A stretch of DNA of 8,357 bases from Rubrobacter sp. (GTDB taxonomy: Bacteria > Actinomycetota > Rubrobacteria > Rubrobacterales > Rubrobacteraceae): NCBI GenBank assembly GCA_016781775.1, contig JADDPR010000325.1, positions 1 to 8,357 of the forward strand, written 5' to 3'. Position 1 is the first letter of the stretch. Every line of letters begins with the position of its first letter. The translations under genes were made by a program, and so were the position numbers. The notes beneath the pieces are model-generated. The model was not told the origin of the DNA and made no database searches. It saw nothing but the letters and a program-made list of their open reading frames with translations. Below are positions 1 to 5,705 of this stretch, piece after piece.

Positions 1-296
1 AAAGAACAGGGCGAGGAACTCCGTCACGCCGTGACGAATGTGAACGAGCGGACATTTACAGATAATACTTTTAGGAAACTAAAGCACAGAAAACATACAC
101 CCACGACCAAACCTACACAAGGACGGCTCGAAAACCAACACCGAAAAAGGGACGGGGAAACTCGGGCAGCAAAAGAGGAACGACGGCAACCCGGACGGAC
201 AAGAAGCGAAGAGCAGGACCGAGCGGGGAAGACGCGAGCAACCGGGAAGCGAGGCAGAGGAGGGAGGCGAGGGAAAAGAGAAACTGCCTCAATGTA
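1..296. other. Gene-poor region downstream of rep with extreme T depletion on the + strand
   Basis: No convincing gene lies here. From 81 to 284 the + strand has only four T residues (96, 114, 128, 162), and 163-284 has none. A rightward frame is open from position 1 to 375, but a strand without T cannot form stop codons, so the openness means little. Its translation is mostly Arg/Lys/Glu/Gly, without domain character, and it runs into the 3' end of the convergent rep gene. The first 15 or so codons could be the tail of a gene entering from the left; this is not established. Read leftward as RNA after the rep stop, the tract would be A-free and pyrimidine-rich, which would suit a Rho loading region. 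Confidence 0.6.
22..36. repeat. 15-bp perfect palindrome (7-bp arms, 1-nt centre)
   Basis: CGTCACG and CGTGACG flank a single C. The symmetry is exact. It could be a protein-binding site or a small hairpin; there is no T-run after it in either direction, so it is not a Rho-independent terminator. The neighbouring gene to the left is outside the window, so its role cannot be assigned. Confidence 0.5.
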
Positions 297-1742
297 TTAT
301 GTAAAGTTGCGCGATGCCGAGCGGTCGAGGGTGGTGAGCAGGAAGCGGTTCTCGGGCTCGGGGGGGCCGACGTAGAGGTAGAGATCGCCCTCGAGGGAGA
401 GGTAGTAGCGGTTCTCCTCCGCGTCCACGATCGGGGCGCTGGCGGCGACGAAGCGGCTGTACTGATCGTAGGGGAGGGACTCGAGGTCGGCTATGGTCTT
501 AGCGAACTCGCCGGCCTCCAGGCGATTCCTGAGTGCACGATGCACGTGGTCCTCGTCGGGTCGGGCGGCGGTCATTGCGCTGATGGGGGACAGCTCGGGC
601 TCCGTGGTCACGGCCTCCCTCGGGAGCGTGACGGGCCAGGCGTTCTCGATGTACCTGATCAGCCACCCGGCCGGGTTGGTGATGCCGGTCTGGTGGGGGA
701 GGGCGTCGAGGTAGCGACGGCAGTGACTTGCCCCGTTGTCGGAGACCAGCTTCTCCGCCTTCGCGGCGGCGACGCCGTGGCGCATCAGTGCGTCGGCGGT
801 GTTGCGCTCGCGGGAGGAGAGCGAGACCTGGGGCCGGTCGCGGGCCTCGACGAAGTTGCGCGCGATGCGGAAGCAGATCACCTGGTCCTCCCCACGCTGC
901 TCGTAGTCGGCCCGCTCCAGGAACCCGCGACGCTCCAATTCCTTGAGGCCGGGCTCGACCTTCTCCCGGATCTTCGAGTTGTAGCGGTAGCTCTCGGGCA
1001 TTGGGATGAGCTGGCGCAGCTGCTGGACTCCCACCGTCCAGGAGAGCTTGCCGCGCCTCTTGGCGTCGACGAGCTGGTAGAGGCTCTTGGCCATGGGGCT
1101 CTTGAGCGAGAAGAAGAAGTCGGTGTCGAGGGTCTTGAGGAACCCGGAGTTGTACGAGCGGACCAGGATCTCGTGAAACTTCAGCACGTGGCGCTCCGCG
1201 GATCGGCCCTGGCCTCGCCTCGTGCTGGCGAAGTGCACGCTCCAGGGGGTGAAACGGTGGGTACGGAACTGCTCGGTTTCGTTGTCGTAGAAGGCGTTCT
1301 TGGCGTAGACGACGCTGTCGGCGATCCTATCCAGGGACTCGCGCACCTTCTCGTAGTTGTTGCCCCCGCTGTTCTTGCCCAAGATCTTGAGCAACTCGTA
1401 GAGGCTGAAGCTCACTACCCCGTCGGGCGGCATCCCCCCGGCGCGGTGCACGAGCTTCATGATTGCGACGTGAACGTCTCGTTCTGCCGGACCCGGCAGG
1501 CCATATTCCCGCCCGCCGACAACCTTGACGTACTGCTCAAGGCGCTGGCCGTCCGCCGTGCGGATGATGTTCGTCGCCTCCACGCTCTCCTCCGAGCGGC
1601 CCCTCGTCTTGTACAGGAACAGCGGTACGAGTTCGAGGTTGATCTCGACGTTGATTATCGGGCTCTTCTCGAGCTCGAAGAGCTTGAGGTCCTCCACGCC
1701 GGCGTGCACCAGCTTCTGCACCCCGTTACGGTTGCTCAACAT
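297..1742 (-). CDS. Plasmid replication initiator protein (replication initiator protein A family, repA-like)
   Basis: The 481-residue product should bind the adjacent iterons, open the origin and recruit host replication proteins. Residues about 80-170 fit the first winged-helix domain: GLPGPAERDVHVAIMKLV (81-98) matches the family's 'G.P...DRDV..A..KL' opening, then a YELLKILG helix (115-122) and a KVRESLDRIADSVVY segment (132-146). Residues about 200-300 fit the second winged helix (FFFSLKSPMAKSLYQLVD, 209-226; LKELERRGFLE, 266-276). Residues about 310-375 resemble the C-terminal module of many Rep proteins, with NPAGWLIRYIENAWP (356-370). The ATG at 1742 has purine-rich AAGGGCGAG just upstream and GGGAGGA further off. 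The gene is read away from the iterons, as expected for an autoregulated rep gene. Family assignment is by recalled motifs, not a search. No partition gene is visible nearby. Confidence 0.88.
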   Translation of the reverse strand: MLSNRNGVQKLVHAGVEDLKLFELEKSPIINVEINLELVPLFLYKTRGRSEESVEATNIIRTADGQRLEQYVKVVGGREYGLPGPAERDVHVAIMKLVHRAGGMPPDGVVSFSLYELLKILGKNSGGNNYEKVRESLDRIADSVVYAKNAFYDNETEQFRTHRFTPWSVHFASTRRGQGRSAERHVLKFHEILVRSYNSGFLKTLDTDFFFSLKSPMAKSLYQLVDAKRRGKLSWTVGVQQLRQLIPMPESYRYNSKIREKVEPGLKELERRGFLERADYEQRGEDQVICFRIARNFVEARDRPQVSLSSRERNTADALMRHGVAAAKAEKLVSDNGASHCRRYLDALPHQTGITNPAGWLIRYIENAWPVTLPREAVTTEPELSPISAMTAARPDEDHVHRALRNRLEAGEFAKTIADLESLPYDQYSRFVAASAPIVDAEENRYYLSLEGDLYLYVGPPEPENRFLLTTLDRSASRNFT

Positions 1743-1789
1743 ACTCGCCCTTCACGTCCTCCCGAGGAAGCCCATCGTGACCGCCTACC

Positions 1790-1911
1790 GTCAACTGAAA
1801 ATCTTCCTTCTTCGTAAAGACACACAATAAACATCTAACACAAACAACTACAGAACGCCCGAGCTCCCGTGGCATACAAAAAGCACATTTGCAGGAAAAA
1901 CGTTCGCAATT
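1790..1911. promoter_or_regulatory. AT-rich segment between rep and the iterons: probable unwinding element and rep promoter
   Basis: This stretch is markedly AT-rich compared with the GC-rich surroundings and lies directly between the rep start and the first iteron. In iteron plasmids this is where strand opening occurs and where the rep promoter lies. On the minus strand several TTG/TTTATT-like elements are present, but no single -35/-10 pair stands out, so none is named. I did not find a convincing DnaA box by eye. The role is inferred from position and composition. Confidence 0.55.
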
Positions 1912-1915
1912 TTCC
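1894..1915. promoter_or_regulatory. Inverted half-iteron facing iteron 1: candidate rep operator
   Basis: GGAAAA (1894-1899) and TTTTCC (1910-1915) form a perfect 6-bp inverted repeat. The right arm is the start of iteron 1. Read on the minus strand, the left arm gives TTTTTCCTGC, which resembles the left half of iteron 2 (TTTTCCCTGGC). Inverted partial iterons near the rep promoter are the usual operator for dimeric Rep autorepression in plasmids such as F and pSC101. Autorepression here is an inference. Confidence 0.4.
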
Positions 1916-2119
1916 CGAGCAGGACGATAAGTTTTCCCTGGCAAAACGGTATTGCTTCTCGGAGAGGACGATAAGACGTCCCGGGGAGGACGGGGTTAGT
2001 TCCCCGGCGAAACGGTAAGGTTTCCCGAAGAGAACGCCATCTCTTCCCGGGCAGGCCGATAACGCTCGGGCCGGAAGCTTCCCGGAGGGGACGATAACAC
2101 TACCCTGGCGGGACGATAC
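1912..2119 (+). repeat. Main iteron array: nine direct 19-bp copies, mostly at a 22-bp period
   Basis: Copies start at 1912, 1934, 1956, 1978, 2000, 2022 and 2044, exactly 22 bp apart and so on the same helix face, then at 2079 and 2101, again 22 bp apart after a 35-bp step. The best copies are 1912-1930 (TTCCCGAGCAGGACGATAA), 1956-1974, 2044-2062 and 2079-2097 (TTCCCGGAGGGGACGATAA). Copies at 1978 and 2022 are degenerate in the right arm, while those at 1934 and 2000 share an AAACGGTA variant. The array holds both strong and weak Rep sites. Confidence 0.85.
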
Positions 2120-2183
2120 GAGCCGGCGAGTCGGCTACGGGGGGGCCACGGGCCTGGCGCTACGAATTCCAGCCCGGGTCTAC

Positions 2184-2366
2184 TTCCCGGGCGGGACGAT
2201 ATGCAACCGGCGTCATGAGGCGTGGAGGTCAAATCTTCCCGGAGGGGACGATATCGCAGACCGGTCCACGGCCTCCGTCGGCAGAAACGCGCGCGTATAT
2301 CGTCCCCCTCGGGAAGTCTCAGCCGAAGGCCGTACCCGACGCGTCCGATATCGTCATGTACGGGAA
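2184..2366. repeat. Distal iterons: two direct and two inverted copies
   Basis: Direct copies lie at 2184-2202 (TTCCCGGGCGGGACGATAT) and 2236-2254 (TTCCCGGAGGGGACGATAT). Inverted copies lie at 2297-2315 (minus-strand reading TTCCCGAGGGGGACGATAT) and 2348-2366 (minus-strand reading TTCCCGTACATGACGATAT, with a diverged centre). All four end in ATAT rather than the ATAA usual in the main array. The 2236 and 2297 copies face each other as a 17/19 inverted repeat with a 42-nt loop. Confidence 0.8.
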
Positions 2367-2820
2367 GTGGATGCCAGTCGCCCACCGGCTGGGTAGCGCA
2401 CTCGGGTCCGAGGATCAGGGTACGACCGGCCGCGCCCGTACGGACGACCACGGAGCACCCGGGGAGGAGCTACGCGGCCGAACGCTCCTCGGCACCACGC
2501 CTCATCATTCGGGCCGGGGAACACGCGAAACCGGCACCACAACTCACTATTTGAGGTGCGTCGACACGCTGGATCTAGCCGGCAGGGAACTAGTCATCCG
2601 GCGACATTGAGACAGTTGGGCAAGACCGGTAGGTGGCCTCAGGATTGGGAGCGCGGGGAACAGAGGCTACATTTCCTCGAGACGCTGGATGGCGGTTCCC
2701 AAGCCTCGGTAGCAGCGCATTGCGAAAGATCCTTGCCGGGCCGAGGGCATGGACTCCCCACGGGAACCCGAGCATTACGCGTCGTTGTGCCGTTGTGCTT
2801 ACGAGGAAATCGAAGGCGTC
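2367..2820. other. Intergenic stretch without a supportable gene
   Basis: Several open frames cross this region on both strands, but none has a plausible ribosome site or domain-like sequence, and they disagree with one another in the way random GC-rich frames do. The only structural signal I can name is the hairpin at 2464-2490. The region could still carry origin-distal functions or a decayed gene. Confidence 0.5.
2464..2490. repeat. Perfect 7-bp inverted repeat at the origin's right side
   Basis: GAGGAGC (2464-2470) and GCTCCTC (2484-2490) flank a 13-nt loop. No T-run follows on either strand. It may be a structural element or chance. Confidence 0.35.
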
Positions 2821-2874
2821 TTCTCAATTTGCTCTTACCACCGTAAAATGTCGTTTGCTAAGGGGGGACGACAT
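2821..2874 (+). promoter_or_regulatory. Candidate P450 promoter with an inverted repeat at the start region
   Basis: TTCTCA (2821-2826) and TAAAAT (2844-2849) match -35/-10 boxes at four and five of six positions, with a 17-bp spacer, and the expected transcript start is near 2856. ATGTCGT (2848-2854) and ACGACAT (2868-2874) form a perfect 7-bp inverted repeat with a 13-nt loop, overlapping the -10 edge and start point as an operator would. The right arm lies within GGGGACGACAT (2864-2874), ten of eleven bases the same as the right half of the iterons. Confidence 0.4.
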
Positions 2875-2948
2875 CAAGGGGTCTCGATACCGGTGCCACT
2901 CCAACAGCATCTCTGCCGATGTTGCAGCAACGCGGAAGGTCGCGAACG

Positions 2949-4331
2949 GTGAGTTCGAAGGGCCACAGCGCCGCGGTGAAGATTGCACCTGGGCCGAAGG
3001 GGCTGCCCGTGTTGGGCAGCTCCCTGGAGATGATGAGGAACCCGTTGCGATTCGTGGACCGCATCCGGTGGCAGGGCGACGTGGTCCGCTTTCGGGCTGC
3101 GACCCCTTCGGGAACCCTCATCGCACACCTGTTGACCCGGCCCGAGCACGCCGAGTACGTCCTGAAAGACAACGTCGGCAACTACCGCAAGTCCGGCGTT
3201 TACGATAGGGCGGCGCTGTTCGTTGGCAATGGGCTCCTGACCTCCTCGGGGAAGCACTGGCGCAGACAGAGACGGATCATGCAGCCGGCCTTCGGGCGTA
3301 GGAGGATCGCCGGCTTCGCCGCCAAGATGGCCTCGGCCACGGAGAGGATGCTCGAGCGATGGGCGGAGCCCGCCGAGCGCGGGGCGGCGTTGGACGTAGC
3401 GCGGGAGATGATGCGCCTGACGCTGACCATAGTGGGCGAGACTATGCTGAGCACCGACTTCAGTGCCGAGACAGACAAGGTAGGACGCGCGGTGGGCTAT
3501 CTGCTGTGGTACACGGGGCGGCGCACCACGGCCATATTCAGCCTGCCCGATAGCTGGCCGACGCCGAGGAACCAGCGCTTTAGAAAGGAACTCGACGTCC
3601 TCGAGGAGCTGGTCTACGGTCTGATCAACGACCGGCGCAGCAGCGGGCACCACGGCGAGGACCTGCTGGGCATGCTGATCGACGCCCGGGACGAGGATAC
3701 CGGCGAAGCGATGAGCGACAGGCAACTCAGGGACGAGGTCATGACGATCCTGATCGCCGGGCACGAAACCACGGCCAACGCCCTGGCATGGACCTGGTTC
3801 TTGCTCGCCAGGCACCCCGAGGCGGCGGGCCGGCTACGCGCGGAACTGGACGAGACCTTGGGGGGGCGCACCCCAACATTCGCAGATCTTTCGTCCCTCC
3901 CCTACACTAAGATGGTCTTCCAGGAAGCTCTTAGGTTGTACCCGCCCGTCTGGATGATGGCCCGCATCGCCAACGAGGACGACGAGATCGGCGGATACCG
4001 CATCCCGCGAGGCTCCCGGATAGCGCTAAGCCCCTACGTCATCCACCGCAACCCGGACCTCTGGGAGAGACCGGAGGAGTTCGCTCCCGAGAGGTTCGAC
4101 CCCGCCCGGGCTGACGATCGTCCGCGTTACGCGTACATACCCTTCTCCGGCGGCCCCAGGAACTGCATAGGTCAACACTTCGCTACCATGGAAGCCCAAC
4201 TGGTGATAGCAACGGTCGCCCAAAGGTACTCCCTGGATCTTGCGCCTGGACAAAAAGTCGAGCCCGAGCCCAGCATCACCCTTCGTCCCCGGAACGGGCT
4301 TCCGATGCTACTCCGCGAGGCCCGAACGTGA
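2949..4331 (+). CDS. Cytochrome P450 monooxygenase
   Basis: This heme-thiolate enzyme, 460 residues from the chosen start, should insert one oxygen atom into a hydrophobic substrate using electrons from partner proteins. The hallmarks are complete: a proline-rich APGPKGLPVLG entry (about residues 13-23), HWRRQRRIMQPAF for the C-helix heme contact, I-helix AGHETT (270-275), ExxR as EALR (326-329), and heme loop FSGGPRNCIG with Cys406 as the iron ligand. Length and motif style resemble the CYP102/CYP4-like group, often fatty-acid or lipid hydroxylases, more than short CYP107-type enzymes; the substrate is unknown. No ferredoxin or reductase is encoded in the window, so electrons must come from elsewhere. 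GTG 2949 is preferred because GGAAGG (2934-2939) lies 9 nt upstream; ATG 2919 has no such site. A tandem-HTH regulator follows 52 nt downstream. Confidence 0.95.
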   Translation: MSSKGHSAAVKIAPGPKGLPVLGSSLEMMRNPLRFVDRIRWQGDVVRFRAATPSGTLIAHLLTRPEHAEYVLKDNVGNYRKSGVYDRAALFVGNGLLTSSGKHWRRQRRIMQPAFGRRRIAGFAAKMASATERMLERWAEPAERGAALDVAREMMRLTLTIVGETMLSTDFSAETDKVGRAVGYLLWYTGRRTTAIFSLPDSWPTPRNQRFRKELDVLEELVYGLINDRRSSGHHGEDLLGMLIDARDEDTGEAMSDRQLRDEVMTILIAGHETTANALAWTWFLLARHPEAAGRLRAELDETLGGRTPTFADLSSLPYTKMVFQEALRLYPPVWMMARIANEDDEIGGYRIPRGSRIALSPYVIHRNPDLWERPEEFAPERFDPARADDRPRYAYIPFSGGPRNCIGQHFATMEAQLVIATVAQRYSLDLAPGQKVEPEPSITLRPRNGLPMLLREART

Positions 4332-4353
4332 GGCGTCTTGGCAAAGGGCGCAT

Positions 4354-4376
4354 GGAGGGTTTTGTGCAAAACCTCC
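4354..4376. promoter_or_regulatory. Palindrome before the regulator gene: candidate operator or hairpin
   Basis: The core GTTTTG-TG-CAAAAC (4359-4372) is perfectly symmetric. Flanking GGAGG and CCTCC extend it to a 9-bp stem with one bulged G. It fills the short gap between the P450 stop (4331) and the regulator's ATG (4384). As DNA it has the size and symmetry of an operator for a dimeric HTH protein; as RNA it would fold just before the start codon. No T-run follows, so it is not an intrinsic terminator. Regulation by the adjacent gene product is an inference. Confidence 0.5.
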
Positions 4377-4383
4377 GCCACCG

Positions 4384-5046
4384 ATGACGACGTCCGGATT
4401 CGGAAGGCAGTTCGAAAGGCTGGCGGACGTCTATCGCAAGGAAGACGGCTCCCGATGGACTCCCAGGGAGATCGAAGAGACCACCAAAGGATTCGTCTCG
4501 CAACCTTACTTGGCGAACCTGAGAGCCGGGCGCATCCGCCAGCCGGGTTTCGACAAGCTGCGGGCCATATCCCGAGCGATGAGCTTTCCCTTTGCGCTGT
4601 GGTTTGAGGAGCCCGAGAGGTGGGGCAACCTCGCCCAGGAAGAGGAGCGGCGGGCCGGGCCCACCCTGGCCGAGAGGCTAAATCTGCTCTTCGACCTGGT
4701 GAGGCACCCCCAGACGGGAGAGCCTTTCGCCAACGCCGAGATCGCCCGGATGAGTTCGGGACACCTAACGGAGGAGGAGGTGGAGCTGCTACGCGGCGGG
4801 CAACTCAAGGACCCCACGATGGCCCAGCTCCTCTCACTATCGGACGCGTTCGGCGTCGACGTGTCTTACTGGTACCTCAAACCCGAGAAGCAGCCGCCCC
4901 TGGATCACAGGACCATGGAGGCGCTCAGAAACGAGAAATCCCACCTGATACTGAACAAGATCCACGGCCGTTCGGAGAGGGAGAAGGACATGATACTCGT
5001 CATGCTCGAGCAGTTGGATCGAATGAAGGAAGGGGGCGAAGAATGA
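4384..5046 (+). CDS. Tandem helix-turn-helix (XRE-like) regulator with EspR-like C-terminal half
   Basis: The 220-residue DNA-binding protein appears to carry two HTH domains. Domain one is residues about 6-77, with SQPYLANLRAGRIRQPGFDK (39-58) as turn and recognition region. Domain two is about 95-165: TLAERLNLLFDLV (94-106), NAEIARM, then ELLRGGQLKDPTMAQLLSL (134-152). This second domain plus the helical tail (about 176-215) follows the pattern of mycobacterial EspR (AARLNRLFDTV, LSQLRSGNRTNPS, and a tail that dimerises). The start is ATG 4384, as upstream codons overlap the P450. No Shine-Dalgarno precedes it; the bases just upstream read CCTCC instead. Its stop overlaps the peptidase start (ATGA), implying coupled translation. 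The likely role is control of this locus, perhaps through the 4354-4376 palindrome and proteolysis by its neighbour. The family call is firm; targets are unknown. Confidence 0.85.
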   Translation: MTTSGFGRQFERLADVYRKEDGSRWTPREIEETTKGFVSQPYLANLRAGRIRQPGFDKLRAISRAMSFPFALWFEEPERWGNLAQEEERRAGPTLAERLNLLFDLVRHPQTGEPFANAEIARMSSGHLTEEEVELLRGGQLKDPTMAQLLSLSDAFGVDVSYWYLKPEKQPPLDHRTMEALRNEKSHLILNKIHGRSEREKDMILVMLEQLDRMKEGGEE

Positions 5047-5669
5047 TCGGGGCGCGGGTAATGCGCACCCTGAGCGAATGGAGCTCCCGTCCGAAAGCGC
5101 CCGGCTTCGAGGAGTTCCTCGCCGAGTTGGGTACTTTGGGCCTCAAGGGCACCGAGTTCGACGCTCATGCGTATGCACGGGCGCTCGAACGCCATCTCGC
5201 TTACGCCATAGAAGTCGAGAAGGCCAGCGACCTTACTGGTCGGGGCGACCTCGCCCATCGCGTCCTGTCGTCCTTGGTGAGGCAAGCAGGGGCCATGGGC
5301 GTGACGCAGTTTTTCCCGGACGCCGACCCGCCGAGGTTCCTGATATTGACCGCGGACGGCCTCAACCCTTGGTTGTACCAGCACACTGTTTTTCACGAAC
5401 TGGCGCACGTGGCGGCGGGGCACCCCTTCCGTCACCGGCTGGCCCCGTTGGCGGCCCCCCGACCGAATGGCCGTTCCGTCGACGGGGCCAGAGTTGGCGG
5501 CCACGAAGAAACCGTACGATTCCCCCCTCGCCGGCTCGCACTGCGGCGACCCTTTCTGGACGAAAATCTGTGCGAAAGTGAGGCGGACCTGAGGGCCGAA
5601 TACGCGATCCTCGCGGGTAACCTCGGTCAGATCTCGCTTCAGAAGGACAACCTGAACCAGGCGGGTTGA
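5043..5669 (+). CDS. ImmA/IrrE-like metallopeptidase
   Basis: The 208-residue protein carries HELAH (118-122) in HTVFHELAHVAAGH, the zinc-binding HExxH motif, followed by CESEADLRAEYAIL (177-190), the expected position of the third ligand in ImmA/IrrE-type peptidases (E.EA pattern). ImmA of the ICEBs1 element cleaves an XRE repressor, and such peptidases are commonly encoded next to their HTH targets, as here. The segment between the two motifs (about 127-172) is long and Arg/Pro-rich. No signal peptide or membrane segment is seen, so it is probably cytoplasmic. ATG 5043 overlaps the regulator's TGA by 4 nt, with AAGGAAGGGGG (5028-5038) just upstream. The partner substrate is inferred to be the tandem-HTH regulator or the small HTH protein at 7290. 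A catalytically inactive or toxin-like role cannot be excluded. Confidence 0.8.
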   Translation: MIGARVMRTLSEWSSRPKAPGFEEFLAELGTLGLKGTEFDAHAYARALERHLAYAIEVEKASDLTGRGDLAHRVLSSLVRQAGAMGVTQFFPDADPPRFLILTADGLNPWLYQHTVFHELAHVAAGHPFRHRLAPLAAPRPNGRSVDGARVGGHEETVRFPPRRLALRRPFLDENLCESEADLRAEYAILAGNLGQISLQKDNLNQAG

Positions 5670-5705
5670 GGGGGCGGCCTGGCGCACGAGCTGCAGCTGG
5701 CGCTG

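Larger units (their letters stand above)
1790..2366. other. Putative plasmid replication origin (oriV)
   Basis: The combination of an initiator gene reading outward, an AT-rich flank, a phased set of direct iterons and additional inverted copies is the standard layout of an iteron-controlled theta origin. Thirteen related 19-bp elements can be placed by eye between 1912 and 2366. Loose consensus: TTCCCGGRNGGGACGATAA/T. Copy number and incompatibility would be set by Rep-iteron contacts. Confidence 0.75.

Noticed and set aside
540..1817. Long rightward open frame of 425 codons antisense to rep
   Set aside because: It is the mirror of the rep gene in a GC-rich sequence; the translation is Val/Leu/Gly/Glu-rich with no domain pattern, while the minus strand encodes a recognisable initiator.
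1726..2000. Leftward frame overlapping the rep start as an N-terminal extension or extra gene
   Set aside because: It is out of frame with rep, crosses the AT-rich origin segment and has no ribosome site.
1996..2451. Leftward open frame across the iterons
   Set aside because: Its repeated Arg/Pro/Ser blocks are simply the translated iterons.
2556..2846. Rightward open frame of 96 codons upstream of the P450
   Set aside because: No ribosome site, no domain character, and it overlaps other equally random frames.
2874..3815. Leftward open frame of 313 codons antisense to the P450
   Set aside because: It is a shadow of a gene with all P450 motifs on the other strand.
4105..4130. GACGATCGTC palindrome resembling the iteron end
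   Set aside because: It lies inside conserved P450 coding sequence and matches only the GACGAT core.
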